Below are positions 16,721 to 26,110 of a stretch of 64,000 nt of DNA, in pieces; positions within the stretch are counted from its first letter, which is position 1; each line of letters begins with the position of its first letter. Under the pieces are notes generated by a model that saw nothing but the letters and a program-made list of their open reading frames with translations, was not told where the DNA came from and did not search any database. The DNA is from Pontibacter virosus (GTDB lineage Bacteria > Bacteroidota > Bacteroidia > Cytophagales > Hymenobacteraceae). The stretch is taken from assembly GCF_003096355.1 (NCBI RefSeq), contig NZ_QEKI01000012.1, forward strand, positions 1 to 64,000, in the 5' to 3' direction. Made by a program: the position numbers and the translations under genes.

Positions 16721-18400
16721 ATGAGAAATATACTTGCCGCTATGGCACTTAGTCTGCTGGCTATACCTGCCGTGCAGGCGCAGGATGTGTACGTGCCCTA
16801 CGACCGCGACACCTACCATCTGATTGACCGCTACCAGATCAAATTGGGCACAAAGGTGCCGCAGCTTCAGACAAACGTCCGCCCCATCGGCCGCCGCGAC
16901 GTAGCCGCCTTAGCCGAATCAGCCATAGGGGAGCCGCGTTCCAATGCCGACATGTTCAACATCCAGTACCTCCTCAACGACAACTGGAACTACACCACCC
17001 AAGCAAACGACAACATCAGCGAGCGCCCTATTTTCAACGCCCTGTACCGCAACAAGACTGATTTGTACCATTACGACTCCGAGGATTTTACGGTGCGCGT
17101 GAACCCGGTACTGCACCTGGAGCTGGGACACGACAACCAGAGCGACGGTATGCGCTACGTGAACACCAGAGGCATCCAGGTAGAGGGCAGCATCGACGAT
17201 CGTTTCGGCTTTTATACCTTTATCGGGGAGAACCAGGCGAAATTTGCTGATTATGTGGTAGATCGTATCCAGCGCGATGGCGTGGTCCCGAATGAAGGGC
17301 TTTGGAAAGATTTTAAAGGCGATGGCTACGATTTCTTGACGGCACGCGGCTACATGAACTACTCGCTCTCGAAGCACGTGGAAATTCAGCTGGGCCACGA
17401 CCGCCATTTCATCGGCGACGGTTACCGTTCACTCGTTTACTCCGACTACGCTCCGCCGGCTTTCTTCCTAAAACTGAACACCCGTGTTTGGAAGCTGCAC
17501 TACATGAATCTGTTCCAAGAACTCACCGCTGACTACCGCCGACGTGGTGGCGGCGACAGGGTCCTGCCTAAAAAGTACATGGCCCTGCACCGCCTGGGCG
17601 TGAACATTACCGACAATTTCAATGTGGGCTTGTTTGAGCAGATCATCTTCGGTCGCGAGAAAGGTAAGTTCGAACTGCAGTACCTTAACCCTATTATTTT
17701 CTACCGTAGTGTGGAGCACAACCTGGGCAGCCAGGACAATGCCATGCTGGGCCTTGACTTCCGCTGGAACCTGTTCAACACAGCGCAGCTTTACGGCCAG
17801 TTGGTGCTCGACGAGTTTGTGCTGAACGAGGTGAAATCAGGAGAAGGCTGGTGGGCAAACAAGCAGGCAGGTCAGATCGGCGCGAAGTATATCGATGTTT
17901 TTGGTTTGTCGAATCTAGACCTGCAGGGCGAGGTGAACATCATCCGTCCGTATACCTACCAGCACCGCGATGGCAGCTCCAATTACCAGCACAACCGCCA
18001 ACCGCTAGCCCACCCAATGGGTGCCAACCTGTACGAGTTTGTAGGTATAGCCCGTTACCAGCCGCTGCCACGTCTGCACTTGGTGGGCAAGGCCATTGCG
18101 ACACGCTTCGGTCAGGACGAGATCACGGCAGAAGGCGACACCATCAATTGGGGCAACAATGTGAACCTGGACTACAACTCAAGACCCCGTAACTATGGCC
18201 ACGAAATCGCACAGGGTATACGCACCAACCAGCTTCACCTTGACCTAACCGCCACTTACCAGTTCAAGCACAACCTGTTCGTGGACCTAAAAGGAATCAT
18301 CCGCCGCACAGAGGCCGATGTGAGCGCACTGAGCAAAAATACTGTGTTTACCTCCGTAGCATTGCGCTGGAACATCGCTCAGCGACTGCATGAGTTTTAA
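16721..18400 (+). CDS. Outer-membrane beta-barrel, Wzi/RemB-like
   Basis: 559 residues with a cleavable signal peptide ending AVQAQ (about 21). The rest alternates aromatic and polar residues in strand-like segments (HVEIQLGHDRHFIGDGYRSL, FELQYLNPIIFYRS, HLDLTATYQFKHNLFVDLKG), as in capsule-assembly Wzi-type barrels and the Flavobacterium gliding protein RemB. The last residues (TSVALRWNIAQRLHEF) could be the final barrel strand. Choosing between a polysaccharide and a gliding role is not possible here. A strong terminator follows. Confidence 0.75.
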   Translation: MRNILAAMALSLLAIPAVQAQDVYVPYDRDTYHLIDRYQIKLGTKVPQLQTNVRPIGRRDVAALAESAIGEPRSNADMFNIQYLLNDNWNYTTQANDNISERPIFNALYRNKTDLYHYDSEDFTVRVNPVLHLELGHDNQSDGMRYVNTRGIQVEGSIDDRFGFYTFIGENQAKFADYVVDRIQRDGVVPNEGLWKDFKGDGYDFLTARGYMNYSLSKHVEIQLGHDRHFIGDGYRSLVYSDYAPPAFFLKLNTRVWKLHYMNLFQELTADYRRRGGGDRVLPKKYMALHRLGVNITDNFNVGLFEQIIFGREKGKFELQYLNPIIFYRSVEHNLGSQDNAMLGLDFRWNLFNTAQLYGQLVLDEFVLNEVKSGEGWWANKQAGQIGAKYIDVFGLSNLDLQGEVNIIRPYTYQHRDGSSNYQHNRQPLAHPMGANLYEFVGIARYQPLPRLHLVGKAIATRFGQDEITAEGDTINWGNNVNLDYNSRPRNYGHEIAQGIRTNQLHLDLTATYQFKHNLFVDLKGIIRRTEADVSALSKNTVFTSVALRWNIAQRLHEF

Positions 18401-18423
18401 TCAGTAGGTATAGCTATAGCTTG

Positions 18424-18458
18424 AACGGGGAGTCTTTAGAAATAAAGGCTCCCCGTTT
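18424..18458 (+). terminator. Terminator after Wzi/RemB-like gene
   Basis: AACGGGGAG-t-CTTTA, GAAA loop, TAAAG-g-CTCCCCGTT, then TTCGTTTT. Long near-perfect stem. Confidence 0.88.
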
Positions 18459-18499
18459 TCGTTTTGAAAGCACGCTATACATACCTGTTCCATTTTAGT

Positions 18500-18655
18500 T
18501 ATCTTTGCAGCGGCCAAGCGTGCGACAGGTATAGCCCGGTCTGTAATATTATAATTCATTCATACTTAAAAACTTCCGGTAAGCGGCTCGTGTGTCACGG
18601 GAAGCAGTCGGGACAGCCGCCTATACCTGCGAGAGGTAAGGAAGGCCTACACAAC
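18500..18655 (+). promoter_or_regulatory. -7 element and structured leader of ABC exporter gene
   Basis: TATCTTTG (18500-18507) is a perfect -7 element, giving a leader of roughly 140 bases. Within it, CAGGTATAG (18526-18534) pairs with CTATACCTG (18621-18629), and directly inside, GCGGCT (18583-18588) pairs with AGCCGC (18615-18620). CGTG-TGT-CACG (18589-18599) forms a hairpin. The nested arrangement, plus GGGAAG and the ACCTGC ending, loosely recalls a cobalamin riboswitch, but most of the conserved core is missing. A ribosome site AGGTAAGGAAGG precedes the ATG. Confidence 0.45.
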
Positions 18656-20494
18656 ATGAAGACTTATCTCCGGATACTGCAGTTTGCAAAGCCCTATAGT
18701 CGCTTTGTGCCGCTTTATACTATCTACACCGTGCTGGGCATTATTTTCGGCCTGCTCAACTTTACGCTCCTCATTCCGCTGCTCAGCGTTCTTTTCGGCA
18801 CGGTAGGCGCAGACGATGCAGCCGCCATGGTGACCACCAAGCCCGAGTTCAGGCTCTCTATTGAGTATTTCAAGGATTTCTTCAACTACCATTTCGGACA
18901 GGTGATATTGGAGAAAGGCAGACAGGGTGCTTTGCTTTTCGTGTGTGTCATCATTGTATGCTCGGTCTTTCTCTCCAACCTCTTCAAGTACCTGGCGCTG
19001 AGAGTAGTAGGAGCACTGCGCGCGCATGTCGTGAAGAAAATCCGCCATGCAACTTATGAGCGTGTGACGCAACTGCACATGGGTTATTTCAGCAATGAGC
19101 GCAAAGGCGACCTGATGACCCGCATGACGGTAGATATTCAGGAAGTGGAAAACTCTGTGGTGAACACGATGACTGTCGTTATCCGTGAGCCCATCTCCAT
19201 CATTGCCTTCTTTGTGGTGCTGTTTACCATGTCAGTTAAGCTTACGCTTTTCACACTGATTCTTCTTCCACTCTCAGGTATACTCATTGCAGGTATAGCC
19301 AAGCGCCTGAAGCGGGCCGCGCAGCAAGGACAAGAATCGCTAAGCTTTATTCTGACTATCATCGACGAGACACTGAGCGGGATACGGGTGATCAAAGCTT
19401 TTAATGCGGAGCCCTACATCCTGGACAAGTTCAACCAGCAAAACGACCGCTATGCCCACCTGCAGCGCTCTATTGCCAATAAGCGCGACCTCGCCTCTCC
19501 TTTCTCGGAGTTTATGGGGGTAACTGTGGTGGCTGGCCTGCTTTGGTTTGGCGGTAACCTGGTCCTCAATCAACAATCCGAACTGAAAGCAGAAGAGTTC
19601 ATTACCTACATTGTGCTCTTCTCGCAAGTGCTCGTACCGGCCAAGGCCATGTCGTCGGCTTTCAGCAACATACAGCGCGGGCTGGTGTCAGGCGACCGTA
19701 TTTTAAAAGTGATCGATACCAAGCCTCAGGTAATAGACAAGCCGAATGCGAAAGTATTACCGGAATTCCGCCACGAGATCGAGTTCCGGGATGTGAGTTT
19801 TGGCTACGGCGACCACACGGTGCTGCAAGACATCAACCTACACATCCAGAAAGGGAAAACAGTGGCGTTAGTAGGTCCATCTGGTGGGGGCAAGTCCACG
19901 CTGGCCGACCTGATCCCGCGCTTCTACGACCCAACGGCAGGCAGCATCCTGATCGACGGCCACGACATACGGGACTATACCACGGAGTCGGTGCGCGACA
20001 AGATAGGCGTGGTAACACAGGAATCTATTCTTTTCAACGATACCATCTTCAACAACATTGCTTTCAACAAAACTGACGCAACGGAGGAAGAAGTGATTGC
20101 GGCAGCCAGGATTGCGAACGCGCACGAGTTCATTGAGAAGACGCCTGAGGGTTACCAGACTCTGATCGGTGACCGGGGTAGTCGCTTGTCTGGCGGACAG
20201 CGCCAGCGCCTGAGCATTGCCAGAGCCATTCTGCAGAACCCGCCTATTCTGATTCTGGACGAAGCGACTTCGGCATTGGACACTGAATCAGAAAAACTGG
20301 TGCAGGAAGCGCTGACCAATTTGATGAAGAACAGAACATCCATCGTGATTGCGCACAGACTGAGCACCATACAGCATGCCGACGAGATTGTAGTATTACA
20401 ACAGGGCAGTATCGTGGAGCGTGGCACGCACGAAGACCTGCTGCAGCACGGCGGATTGTACGCAAAACTTACACAAATGCAACTGGTGTCTTAA
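18656..20494 (+). CDS. ABC transporter, MsbA-type fused permease/ATPase
   Basis: About 612 residues: six transmembrane segments in the first 320, then a nucleotide-binding domain with Walker A GPSGGGKSTLADL, signature LSGGQRQRLSIARAIL, Walker B ILILDEATSALD and switch His in IAHRLSTI. This half-transporter class works as a homodimer and flips lipid A or other lipids or drugs. The neighbouring heptose gene gmhA favours an envelope lipid substrate, but that is inference. Start set at MKTYLRILQFAKP; the longer frame would read through the leader. Confidence 0.93.
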   Translation: MKTYLRILQFAKPYSRFVPLYTIYTVLGIIFGLLNFTLLIPLLSVLFGTVGADDAAAMVTTKPEFRLSIEYFKDFFNYHFGQVILEKGRQGALLFVCVIIVCSVFLSNLFKYLALRVVGALRAHVVKKIRHATYERVTQLHMGYFSNERKGDLMTRMTVDIQEVENSVVNTMTVVIREPISIIAFFVVLFTMSVKLTLFTLILLPLSGILIAGIAKRLKRAAQQGQESLSFILTIIDETLSGIRVIKAFNAEPYILDKFNQQNDRYAHLQRSIANKRDLASPFSEFMGVTVVAGLLWFGGNLVLNQQSELKAEEFITYIVLFSQVLVPAKAMSSAFSNIQRGLVSGDRILKVIDTKPQVIDKPNAKVLPEFRHEIEFRDVSFGYGDHTVLQDINLHIQKGKTVALVGPSGGGKSTLADLIPRFYDPTAGSILIDGHDIRDYTTESVRDKIGVVTQESILFNDTIFNNIAFNKTDATEEEVIAAARIANAHEFIEKTPEGYQTLIGDRGSRLSGGQRQRLSIARAILQNPPILILDEATSALDTESEKLVQEALTNLMKNRTSIVIAHRLSTIQHADEIVVLQQGSIVERGTHEDLLQHGGLYAKLTQMQLVS

Positions 20495-20622
20495 GAGCAT
20501 TTGGCACTTTTGTGTTACTAACCACCGCTTCCAATTAAATTTTGGCCTCAACGTTTCGGTATATTCATATTTTTTTATAGCTTAGCCCGAAACAGTTTTG
20601 CACCAAAATCCAACTTGAAAGC

Positions 20623-20964
20623 ATGAAAGAACTTAAGACTCTCTCTGATGTTGTCGTTTTTTGCTACGCTATGTTTATAGCACTTTTGCTAACAAACTTG
20701 CTAGACCACAAAGCCATATTCGAGATCGCGACTGAAGAGCAGGCGCTCACACTTTACAAAACACTCGGAGCAGTTGGCGCCGGGCTGATGCTGGTTAAAC
20801 TACTGATCGGCAAACTTTACATTACCTCGCTCAAATACGACAGGCACATGGCTCAGGTGAAAATAAACGAGCTGAAAGCCGATCTATATGAGCGCAAACA
20901 GGAATACAGAAGCAACAGCTACAAAGAGTCTATCCGTATGGAAATGGCTGTGGCGAGCAACTAA
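20623..20964 (+). CDS. Small membrane protein with coiled-coil tail, unknown
   Basis: 113 residues. Two hydrophobic segments (about 9-26 and 44-63) are followed by a charged helical tail ([18 protein letters not shown]) likely to form a coiled coil. I do not recognise a family. It lies 8 bases before gmhA on the same strand and is probably co-transcribed with it. Confidence 0.75.
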   Translation: MKELKTLSDVVVFCYAMFIALLLTNLLDHKAIFEIATEEQALTLYKTLGAVGAGLMLVKLLIGKLYITSLKYDRHMAQVKINELKADLYERKQEYRSNSYKESIRMEMAVASN

Positions 20965-20972
20965 TATTATAC

Positions 20973-21548
20973 ATGACCCAAATCGTACTTCAGGAGCTGC
21001 AGGAAGCGCAACAGACGCTCAACAACTTTATAGCTGACCCTAACAATATTGCCGCCATCGAAAAAGCGGCTAATGCCATGGCCGATGCAGTAGCTGCCGG
21101 TAGCAAGATATTGTCGTGTGGCAACGGCGGCTCCATGTGCGATGCCATGCATTTTGCAGAAGAACTGACCGGCCGTTACCGCGACAACCGACAGGCTATA
21201 CCTGCTATCTCCATCTCCGACGTGAGCCACATGAGCTGCGTGGGCAACGACTATGGCTACGATCACGTTTTTTCCCGTTACATCGAAGCATTAGGCAATA
21301 AGGGCGACGTATTACTGGCCATCAGTACCAGTGGCAACTCCACCAACGTGCTCAAAGCTGCCGCGGCTGCTAAAGCCAAAGGCATGACCGTTGTTGGCCT
21401 CACCGGTAAAGACGGTGGCAAACTGGCTGCCTTCTGCGACGTGGAAGTGCGCGTTCCACACCAGGACTACGCCGACCGCGTGCAGGAAATCCACATCAAA
21501 GTCATCCATATTCTGATTCTGCTGATTGAGAAGCGGATTTGTGGGTAA
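20973..21548 (+). CDS. gmhA: Phosphoheptose isomerase
   Basis: 191 residues, SIS-domain sugar isomerase that converts sedoheptulose 7-phosphate to heptose 7-phosphate for LPS heptose. Motifs: [20 protein letters not shown] (about 49-68), [20 protein letters not shown], and the phosphate-binding [12 protein letters not shown]. The C-terminal [16 protein letters not shown] helix holds the conserved His. The full family length is present. Confidence 0.92.
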   Translation: MTQIVLQELQEAQQTLNNFIADPNNIAAIEKAANAMADAVAAGSKILSCGNGGSMCDAMHFAEELTGRYRDNRQAIPAISISDVSHMSCVGNDYGYDHVFSRYIEALGNKGDVLLAISTSGNSTNVLKAAAAAKAKGMTVVGLTGKDGGKLAAFCDVEVRVPHQDYADRVQEIHIKVIHILILLIEKRICG

Positions 21549-22558
21549 GGTGTAGAGCAAACGTCCATTAAGGACATTTTTCCAAGGATTCTCGGGATAT
21601 TTATGCAAGAATTTCCCGTCCTATACTCTTGGGCACAGGAGGAGTCGTGCGAGATTGTTAGCCCCCTGCCTCCTTTCTTGTCTAGGTGCCCCTACCCATA
21701 AGGGAACCATACGGCTACTGCTTTTCTGTCTGTAATCCTGGAAGGAACTTGCAGCTATTATAATACACTCCTGCCCCTCTTAAGAGGGGAATTTCTACCG
21801 CTACTATTTCTCTGGTATAAGCTTCGTAGTTGTAGCAGTTCCTGGGCTTTGCCGGGTCAAACCACCCCTATACCTCCTTATCCAAGGAGGGGAGTCCGTA
21901 ACTACCGATTTGAGGGGATAAAGGTATTGTCGCTTCAGTTTTCGTGTACACGATTGTCATCCACCTGCCCCCTTCAAAGGGGGACTTCAGCCATTACCAG
22001 TATCAGGTATAGGCCCTGTAGCAAATAACCACTAGCAGGTATAGCAAGGCTAACTTGCACCGAAGCAACGCAGCATATAGCTTTGCCCGGTGCACCAGCG
22101 ACGATTTGGTGCACCAGCGACGATTTTGTGTTGGGGGTGAAGGGATCCCCCTGTCAAGAGCGGTCAGCGAGTGGGGGTAGGGGCCCTCGATTTAAAATCT
22201 TCTTGATTTTTTTGCTTACTTTGGGGGTAGGGGGCCTCGATTTTCATCAAGGAAAAAAGTGAGGCCCGCCCGGCCAGGGCAAGCTATAGAACAATGCAAG
22301 TTGCCGTACCTGCAACAGCTGCATCTACGCTAGTAGTAAACATGCCATTATACCCAACGTTAAACTTGCTGTATAATCCTGTATAACATACATCCACAAC
22401 ACAGCAACGCTATACCATCAATAGCAATACTACCCCTCATACCCTCATTAAATTTCTTTTTCCTACATTTACCATCGCTCCCCGGAATCAATTACCGGCA
22501 AGCAGTGTTGCGAATCTGACTTATTAAAATTGCATTTATAGATCAACATCTAACCCTT
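21549..22558. repeat. Repeat-rich intergenic region between gmhA and comM
   Basis: About 1 kb without a credible gene. It contains three similar hairpins of the form CCCCTC-TTAAGAGGGG (about 21775-21790), CCTCCTTATCCAAGGAGGGG (about 21873-21892) and CCCCCTTCAAAGGGGG (about 21969-21984), each flanked by similar bases. A perfect 19-base tandem duplication (GGTGCACCAGCGACGATTT) lies at 22089-22107 and 22108-22126. A direct repeat of the phrase GGGGGTAGGGG-CCTCGATTT lies near 22170 and 22222. Three CTATACCT octamers are present. This looks like accumulated small interspersed palindromes, not a decayed gene. Confidence 0.7.
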
Positions 22559-24097
22559 ATGCTTATCAAGACGTTTGGCAGCGCCGTACAGGGCGTGAAC
22601 GCCTATACCGTAACCGTGGAAGTGAGCGTGAGCGCTGGCGCAAAGTACTTTCTGGTGGGTCTACCCGACAACGCCATTAAAGAGGGCGAGCAGCGTATAG
22701 AATCGGCACTGGCGCAGTATGGCTACAAACTCAAGCGACAGAAAACCATCATCAACATGGCTCCTGCCGACATCCGCAAAGAAGGTGCCGCTTACGACCT
22801 CACCATCGCAATGGGCATGCTGGCGGCCGGCGGACAAATGGTTGCTGATAAGCTTTCGCACTATATGATCATGGGGGAGCTTTCGCTTGACGGTTCTCTC
22901 CGTCCGATCAAAGGTGTGCTTCCGATTGCCATTCAGGCCCGCAAAGAAGGGTTTAGAGGCATCATACTTCCTGCCAGTAATGCCCGTGAAGCAGCGATTG
23001 TGAATAACCTGGATGTAATCGGGGTAGAGAATATCAAAGAAGCCATTGATTTTCTGAACGATGAGCTAGAAATACAGCCTGTCAAAATAGATACCCGCGA
23101 TGTGTTTCAGAACACAGCCAACCAATATGCCGCCGACTTTTCGGATGTGCAGGGACAGGAAAACATCAAACGGGCTTTGGAGATTGCTGCGGCTGGCGGC
23201 CATAACGTCATCATGATCGGTCCTCCGGGAGCGGGCAAAACCATGCTGGCCAAACGACTGCCTTCTATCCTTCCGCCACTCTCGATGCATGAAGCGCTGG
23301 AAACGACCAAGATACATTCTGTTGCCGGCAAATTAGGCGAGATTTCATCGCTGCTTGCTACCCGACCATACCGGGCCCCCCACCATACCATATCGGATGT
23401 GGCGCTGGTGGGCGGTGGGGGTATACCTCAACCGGGCGAGATTTCACTGGCACACAATGGCGTGCTGTTCCTGGACGAACTACCCGAGTTTAAGCGTACT
23501 GCCTTGGAGGTAATGCGACAGCCATTAGAAGAGCGCCGAGTTACCATTTCGAGAGCTAAAACTACGCTGGATTTTCCGGCGAACTTTATGCTCATTGCCA
23601 GCATGAACCCGTGCCCCTGTGGATTTTACAACCACCCCGAGAAAGAATGTGTCTGCGCTCCCGGCCTGGTGCAGCGCTACCTCAACAAGGTTAGCGGTCC
23701 GCTCCTCGACCGCATCGACCTGCACGTGGAAGTAACACCTGTTACTTTTGACGAAATGACCGCTACCCGAAAGGCAGAAGACAGTGGGACCATACGTGAA
23801 CGCGTAGTGCGGGCGCGCGACTTACAGCGGGATCGATTCAACGAATTTGACGACATTCACTCCAACGCCATGATGCCCTCGCAGATGGTAAAAGAGATCT
23901 GCCAGATTTCAGATGCCGGGCGCACCTTGTTGAAGACTGCCATGGAGCGTCTTGGGCTCTCAGCCCGTGCTTATGACCGCATCCTGAAAGTAAGCCGCAC
24001 CATCGCTGATCTGGCCGATAGCAACGAAATTAAAATTGAACATTTAGCAGAAGCTATTCAGTACCGCAGCCTGGATAGGGACGGATGGGCCGGCTAA
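22559..24097 (+). CDS. comM: YifB-family Mg-chelatase-like AAA ATPase (ComM)
   Basis: 512 residues. The N-terminal ChlI-like domain (YFLVGLPDNAIKEGEQRIESAL) precedes an AAA core with Walker A IGPPGAGKTMLAKRLPS (about 219-235), Walker B GVLFLDELPEF, and a cysteine cluster NPCPCGFYNHPEKECVCAP. ComM promotes branch migration during natural transformation in other bacteria; YifB homologues are also common in non-competent species. The gene is monocistronic with its own terminator. Confidence 0.94.
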   Translation: MLIKTFGSAVQGVNAYTVTVEVSVSAGAKYFLVGLPDNAIKEGEQRIESALAQYGYKLKRQKTIINMAPADIRKEGAAYDLTIAMGMLAAGGQMVADKLSHYMIMGELSLDGSLRPIKGVLPIAIQARKEGFRGIILPASNAREAAIVNNLDVIGVENIKEAIDFLNDELEIQPVKIDTRDVFQNTANQYAADFSDVQGQENIKRALEIAAAGGHNVIMIGPPGAGKTMLAKRLPSILPPLSMHEALETTKIHSVAGKLGEISSLLATRPYRAPHHTISDVALVGGGGIPQPGEISLAHNGVLFLDELPEFKRTALEVMRQPLEERRVTISRAKTTLDFPANFMLIASMNPCPCGFYNHPEKECVCAPGLVQRYLNKVSGPLLDRIDLHVEVTPVTFDEMTATRKAEDSGTIRERVVRARDLQRDRFNEFDDIHSNAMMPSQMVKEICQISDAGRTLLKTAMERLGLSARAYDRILKVSRTIADLADSNEIKIEHLAEAIQYRSLDRDGWAG

Positions 24098-24140
24098 GCT
24101 ATAAAAAATACAAGAACCTATATATTAAGTAATTACGAAG

Positions 24141-24177
24141 TTCAATACCACAAAATGGTATTGAACTTTTCTTTTTA
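24141..24177 (+). terminator. Terminator after comM
   Basis: Perfect 10-base stem TTCAATACCA/TGGTATTGAA, loop CAAAA, then CTTTTCTTTTT. Confidence 0.87.
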
Positions 24178-24270
24178 ATACCGCTTTAATCTGCCATTGC
24201 GATTGCACTACCTTTAAAGCGAAAGATTAAACTTTTTTAGACTTTTCTTGGGGGACTGCGTATTATGGGG

Positions 24271-24307
24271 CGTCAGGAGCCTGAAGTGAAGAAGACTACT
24301 CCTGACG
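24271..24307 (+). promoter_or_regulatory. Leader stem-loop before first barrel gene
   Basis: Perfect 9-base inverted repeat CGTCAGGAG/CTCCTGACG with a 19-base loop, 34 bases upstream of the ATG. No T tract follows, so it is more likely an mRNA leader structure or operator than a terminator. Confidence 0.45.
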
Positions 24308-24341
24308 GTTACACACTTAATCCAATTAACCATTTACTACT

Positions 24342-24917
24342 ATGAAGAAGAGAATCTTAATGCTTGTATTAGCCATGACCACAGTGGTTGCGGCACATGC
24401 GCAAGGTCCGCGCATCGGTATCAGAGCTGGTGTAAACTATTCTGGCTTTGCCGGTTCTGCAGCAGACAATCTAGACAGAATATGGGGCGGACATGGTGGT
24501 TTGACAGCCAACTTCCCGCTTTCAGCCGATAATTTCTTTTCAATTCAGCCGGAGGTGCTGTTCTCTATGAAAGGTGCCGAAAACAGTGCTGATACCTGGA
24601 AGATGAAAGTAAACTATATCGACGTGCCAGTACTTGGCCGTGTTAACGCCGGTCCACTCTATTTTGAAGGCGGCCCACAGGTGTCTGTAAAGATCAGCGA
24701 TGACCTGGAGGGAGGAGCGCCTTTTATGGCCGATGAATTTAAGAGAACCAGCCTGGGCTATGCCGCAGGTATAGGTTTGCAGTCTACTCCACTTGGGCTA
24801 AGCGTTGGTGTGCGTTACAACGGTGACATTTCTAAGCTTTATGACAACACCAATTTTGGAAACTACCGTAATGATGTATTCATGCTGACGCTGGGCTATT
24901 CGTTTGGCGCCAGATAA
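24342..24917 (+). CDS. Outer-membrane beta-barrel protein (porin family), paralog 1
   Basis: 191 residues, signal peptide ending AHAQ (about 21), then an OMP_b-brl_2/PorT-type eight-stranded barrel: RIGIRAGVNYSGFAG, FFSIQPEVLFSMKGAE, YIDVPVLGRVNAGPLYFEGG, GLSVGVRYNGDISKL and the closing strand VFMLTLGYSFGAR ending in an aromatic-rich barrel signal. Obvious paralog of the next two genes, each with its own terminator. Ligand or role unknown. Confidence 0.88.
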   Translation: MKKRILMLVLAMTTVVAAHAQGPRIGIRAGVNYSGFAGSAADNLDRIWGGHGGLTANFPLSADNFFSIQPEVLFSMKGAENSADTWKMKVNYIDVPVLGRVNAGPLYFEGGPQVSVKISDDLEGGAPFMADEFKRTSLGYAAGIGLQSTPLGLSVGVRYNGDISKLYDNTNFGNYRNDVFMLTLGYSFGAR

Positions 24918-24953
24918 CCGCCTCCATTAGTACAGAATAAAACTATAAGATTG

Positions 24954-24981
24954 AAGCCCCGGTTCGCGCCGGGGCTTTTTT
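24954..24981 (+). terminator. Terminator after barrel paralog 1
   Basis: AAGCCCCGG/CCGGGGCTT stem, loop TTCGCG, then a run of T. Confidence 0.92.
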
Positions 24982-25238
24982 TAGATAGCACTGTTATACC
25001 TGCGCTCCCTCTCTGCCGACTATCCTATCGACACCTCTCACTAAGAAGCTGCAACAAAGCGTCTTACTGGTTGTACTAAAGTATAGCTTACCTCTACTAC
25101 AGAAACCAGAAGTTTTGAGTACCTGGTGCTTGTAAACAGTTAAATTAAAGTACAATTTCACAAAAATTTTAAGCCTGATAGTCAAACAGATAACACATTA
25201 CCTACAAAAACACATGGCTTATATACTCAATAAAAATA

Positions 25239-25246
25239 TAGTTTTG
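25239..25246 (+). promoter_or_regulatory. -7 element for barrel paralog 2
   Basis: TAGTTTTG fits TAnnTTTG; the -33 region 19 bases upstream is weak. It supports starting the protein at 25291 (MKKLLFMFVFA) because the ORF's first ATG-equivalent at 25255 would sit at the transcription start. Confidence 0.5.
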
Positions 25247-25290
25247 CACGTATATTGCTCAGATCATACCAAAATAACCAATACCCAATT

Positions 25291-25956
25291 ATGAAAAAGC
25301 TATTATTTATGTTCGTGTTTGCAGTGGCTACTGCATTTAGTGCTCAGGCGCAAAACGCAAGCTTCGGCGTAAGAGGCGGCGCTAATATCTCTAACCTGTC
25401 TGGCGATCTGCGTGATGAAGACCGCTTTGAGAACAAAGTAGGATTCCATGCCGGTATTACAGCAAACTTCGGCATCGTCGACAACTTCTTCTCTATACAG
25501 CCGGAATTGCTTTACTCTGTAAAGGGTTTCAAGAACGAAGACTCTGAAGTGTCACTTCCTCTGTACAACAGACGTCGTGAAGGCAAGGTAAACTACAATT
25601 ATCTTGATTTGCCGGTACTCGCCAGAATCAAAGCCGGGCCGCTGTACTTCGAAGCTGGTCCGCAGGCCTCATACCTGTTGAGCGTGAACAATGAGACAAA
25701 GACCTACATTAATGGCAGCCTTCAGTCTACTAACACCGACGAAAAGAGCAAAGCAGGACTTGCTGAGTTCGAAGTAGGCTATGTGGCTGGTATTGGCTTC
25801 ACGTCGGCTAACAATGCGATCAGCTTCGGCGTGCGCTACAATGGCGCCTTCAGCGACTTCGTGAAAGAAGACGTGAATTTCGACGGCGACCTGACTAATG
25901 CCCGCCACTCTACCTTTATGGTAACGGTAGGTTTTGCACTGCCAACGAACCGCTAA
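25291..25956 (+). CDS. Outer-membrane beta-barrel protein (porin family), paralog 2
   Basis: 221 residues with signal peptide ending FSAQAQ. It shares ordered blocks with paralog 1: GVRGGANISNLSG, FFSIQPELLYSVKGF, YLDLPVLARIKAGPLYFEAG, FGVRYNGAFSDF and the final strand TFMVTVGFALP. A longer charged insert lies between strands in the middle (YNRRREGKVNYN). Likely an outer-membrane eight-stranded barrel of unknown ligand. Confidence 0.88.
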   Translation: MKKLLFMFVFAVATAFSAQAQNASFGVRGGANISNLSGDLRDEDRFENKVGFHAGITANFGIVDNFFSIQPELLYSVKGFKNEDSEVSLPLYNRRREGKVNYNYLDLPVLARIKAGPLYFEAGPQASYLLSVNNETKTYINGSLQSTNTDEKSKAGLAEFEVGYVAGIGFTSANNAISFGVRYNGAFSDFVKEDVNFDGDLTNARHSTFMVTVGFALPTNR

Positions 25957-25965
25957 TTACACGTA

Positions 25966-26014
25966 CAAATAAGAAAGCCGCCGGGTGCCCAGCATCCGGC
26001 GGCTTTCTTATTTG
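25966..26014. terminator. Terminator after barrel paralog 2
   Basis: A 19-base perfect inverted repeat (CAAATAAGAAAGCCGCCGG and complement), one of the longest stems in the window. Works in either direction. Confidence 0.9.
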
Positions 26015-26110
26015 TGGCTATACCTACTAGCCAGTGTCTAACTAAAACCTACTCCCAAGAGTACAATAAAGGAGAGGCAGGCGCCCAACCATGTACTAAA
26101 GCCCGAAACT

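Larger units (their letters stand above)
24918..25290. other. Intergenic gap between barrel paralogs 1 and 2
   Basis: Holds the terminator at 24954-24981 and, near the right end, a -7 element TAGTTTTG (25239-25246) placed 44 bases before the paralog 2 start. The middle part shows no gene. Confidence 0.55.

Noticed and set aside
18526..18629. Complete cobalamin riboswitch
   Set aside because: Only the closing helix and some 3' words match; the central conserved core and B12-box sequence are missing and the gene downstream is not a cobalamin gene. Kept only as a structured leader.
18464..18655. 64-residue N-terminal extension of the ABC exporter
   Set aside because: It reads through the -7 element and structured leader and gives no family match.
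22559..24097. Competence operon around comM
   Set aside because: No other competence genes lie nearby and YifB homologues are common in non-competent bacteria.
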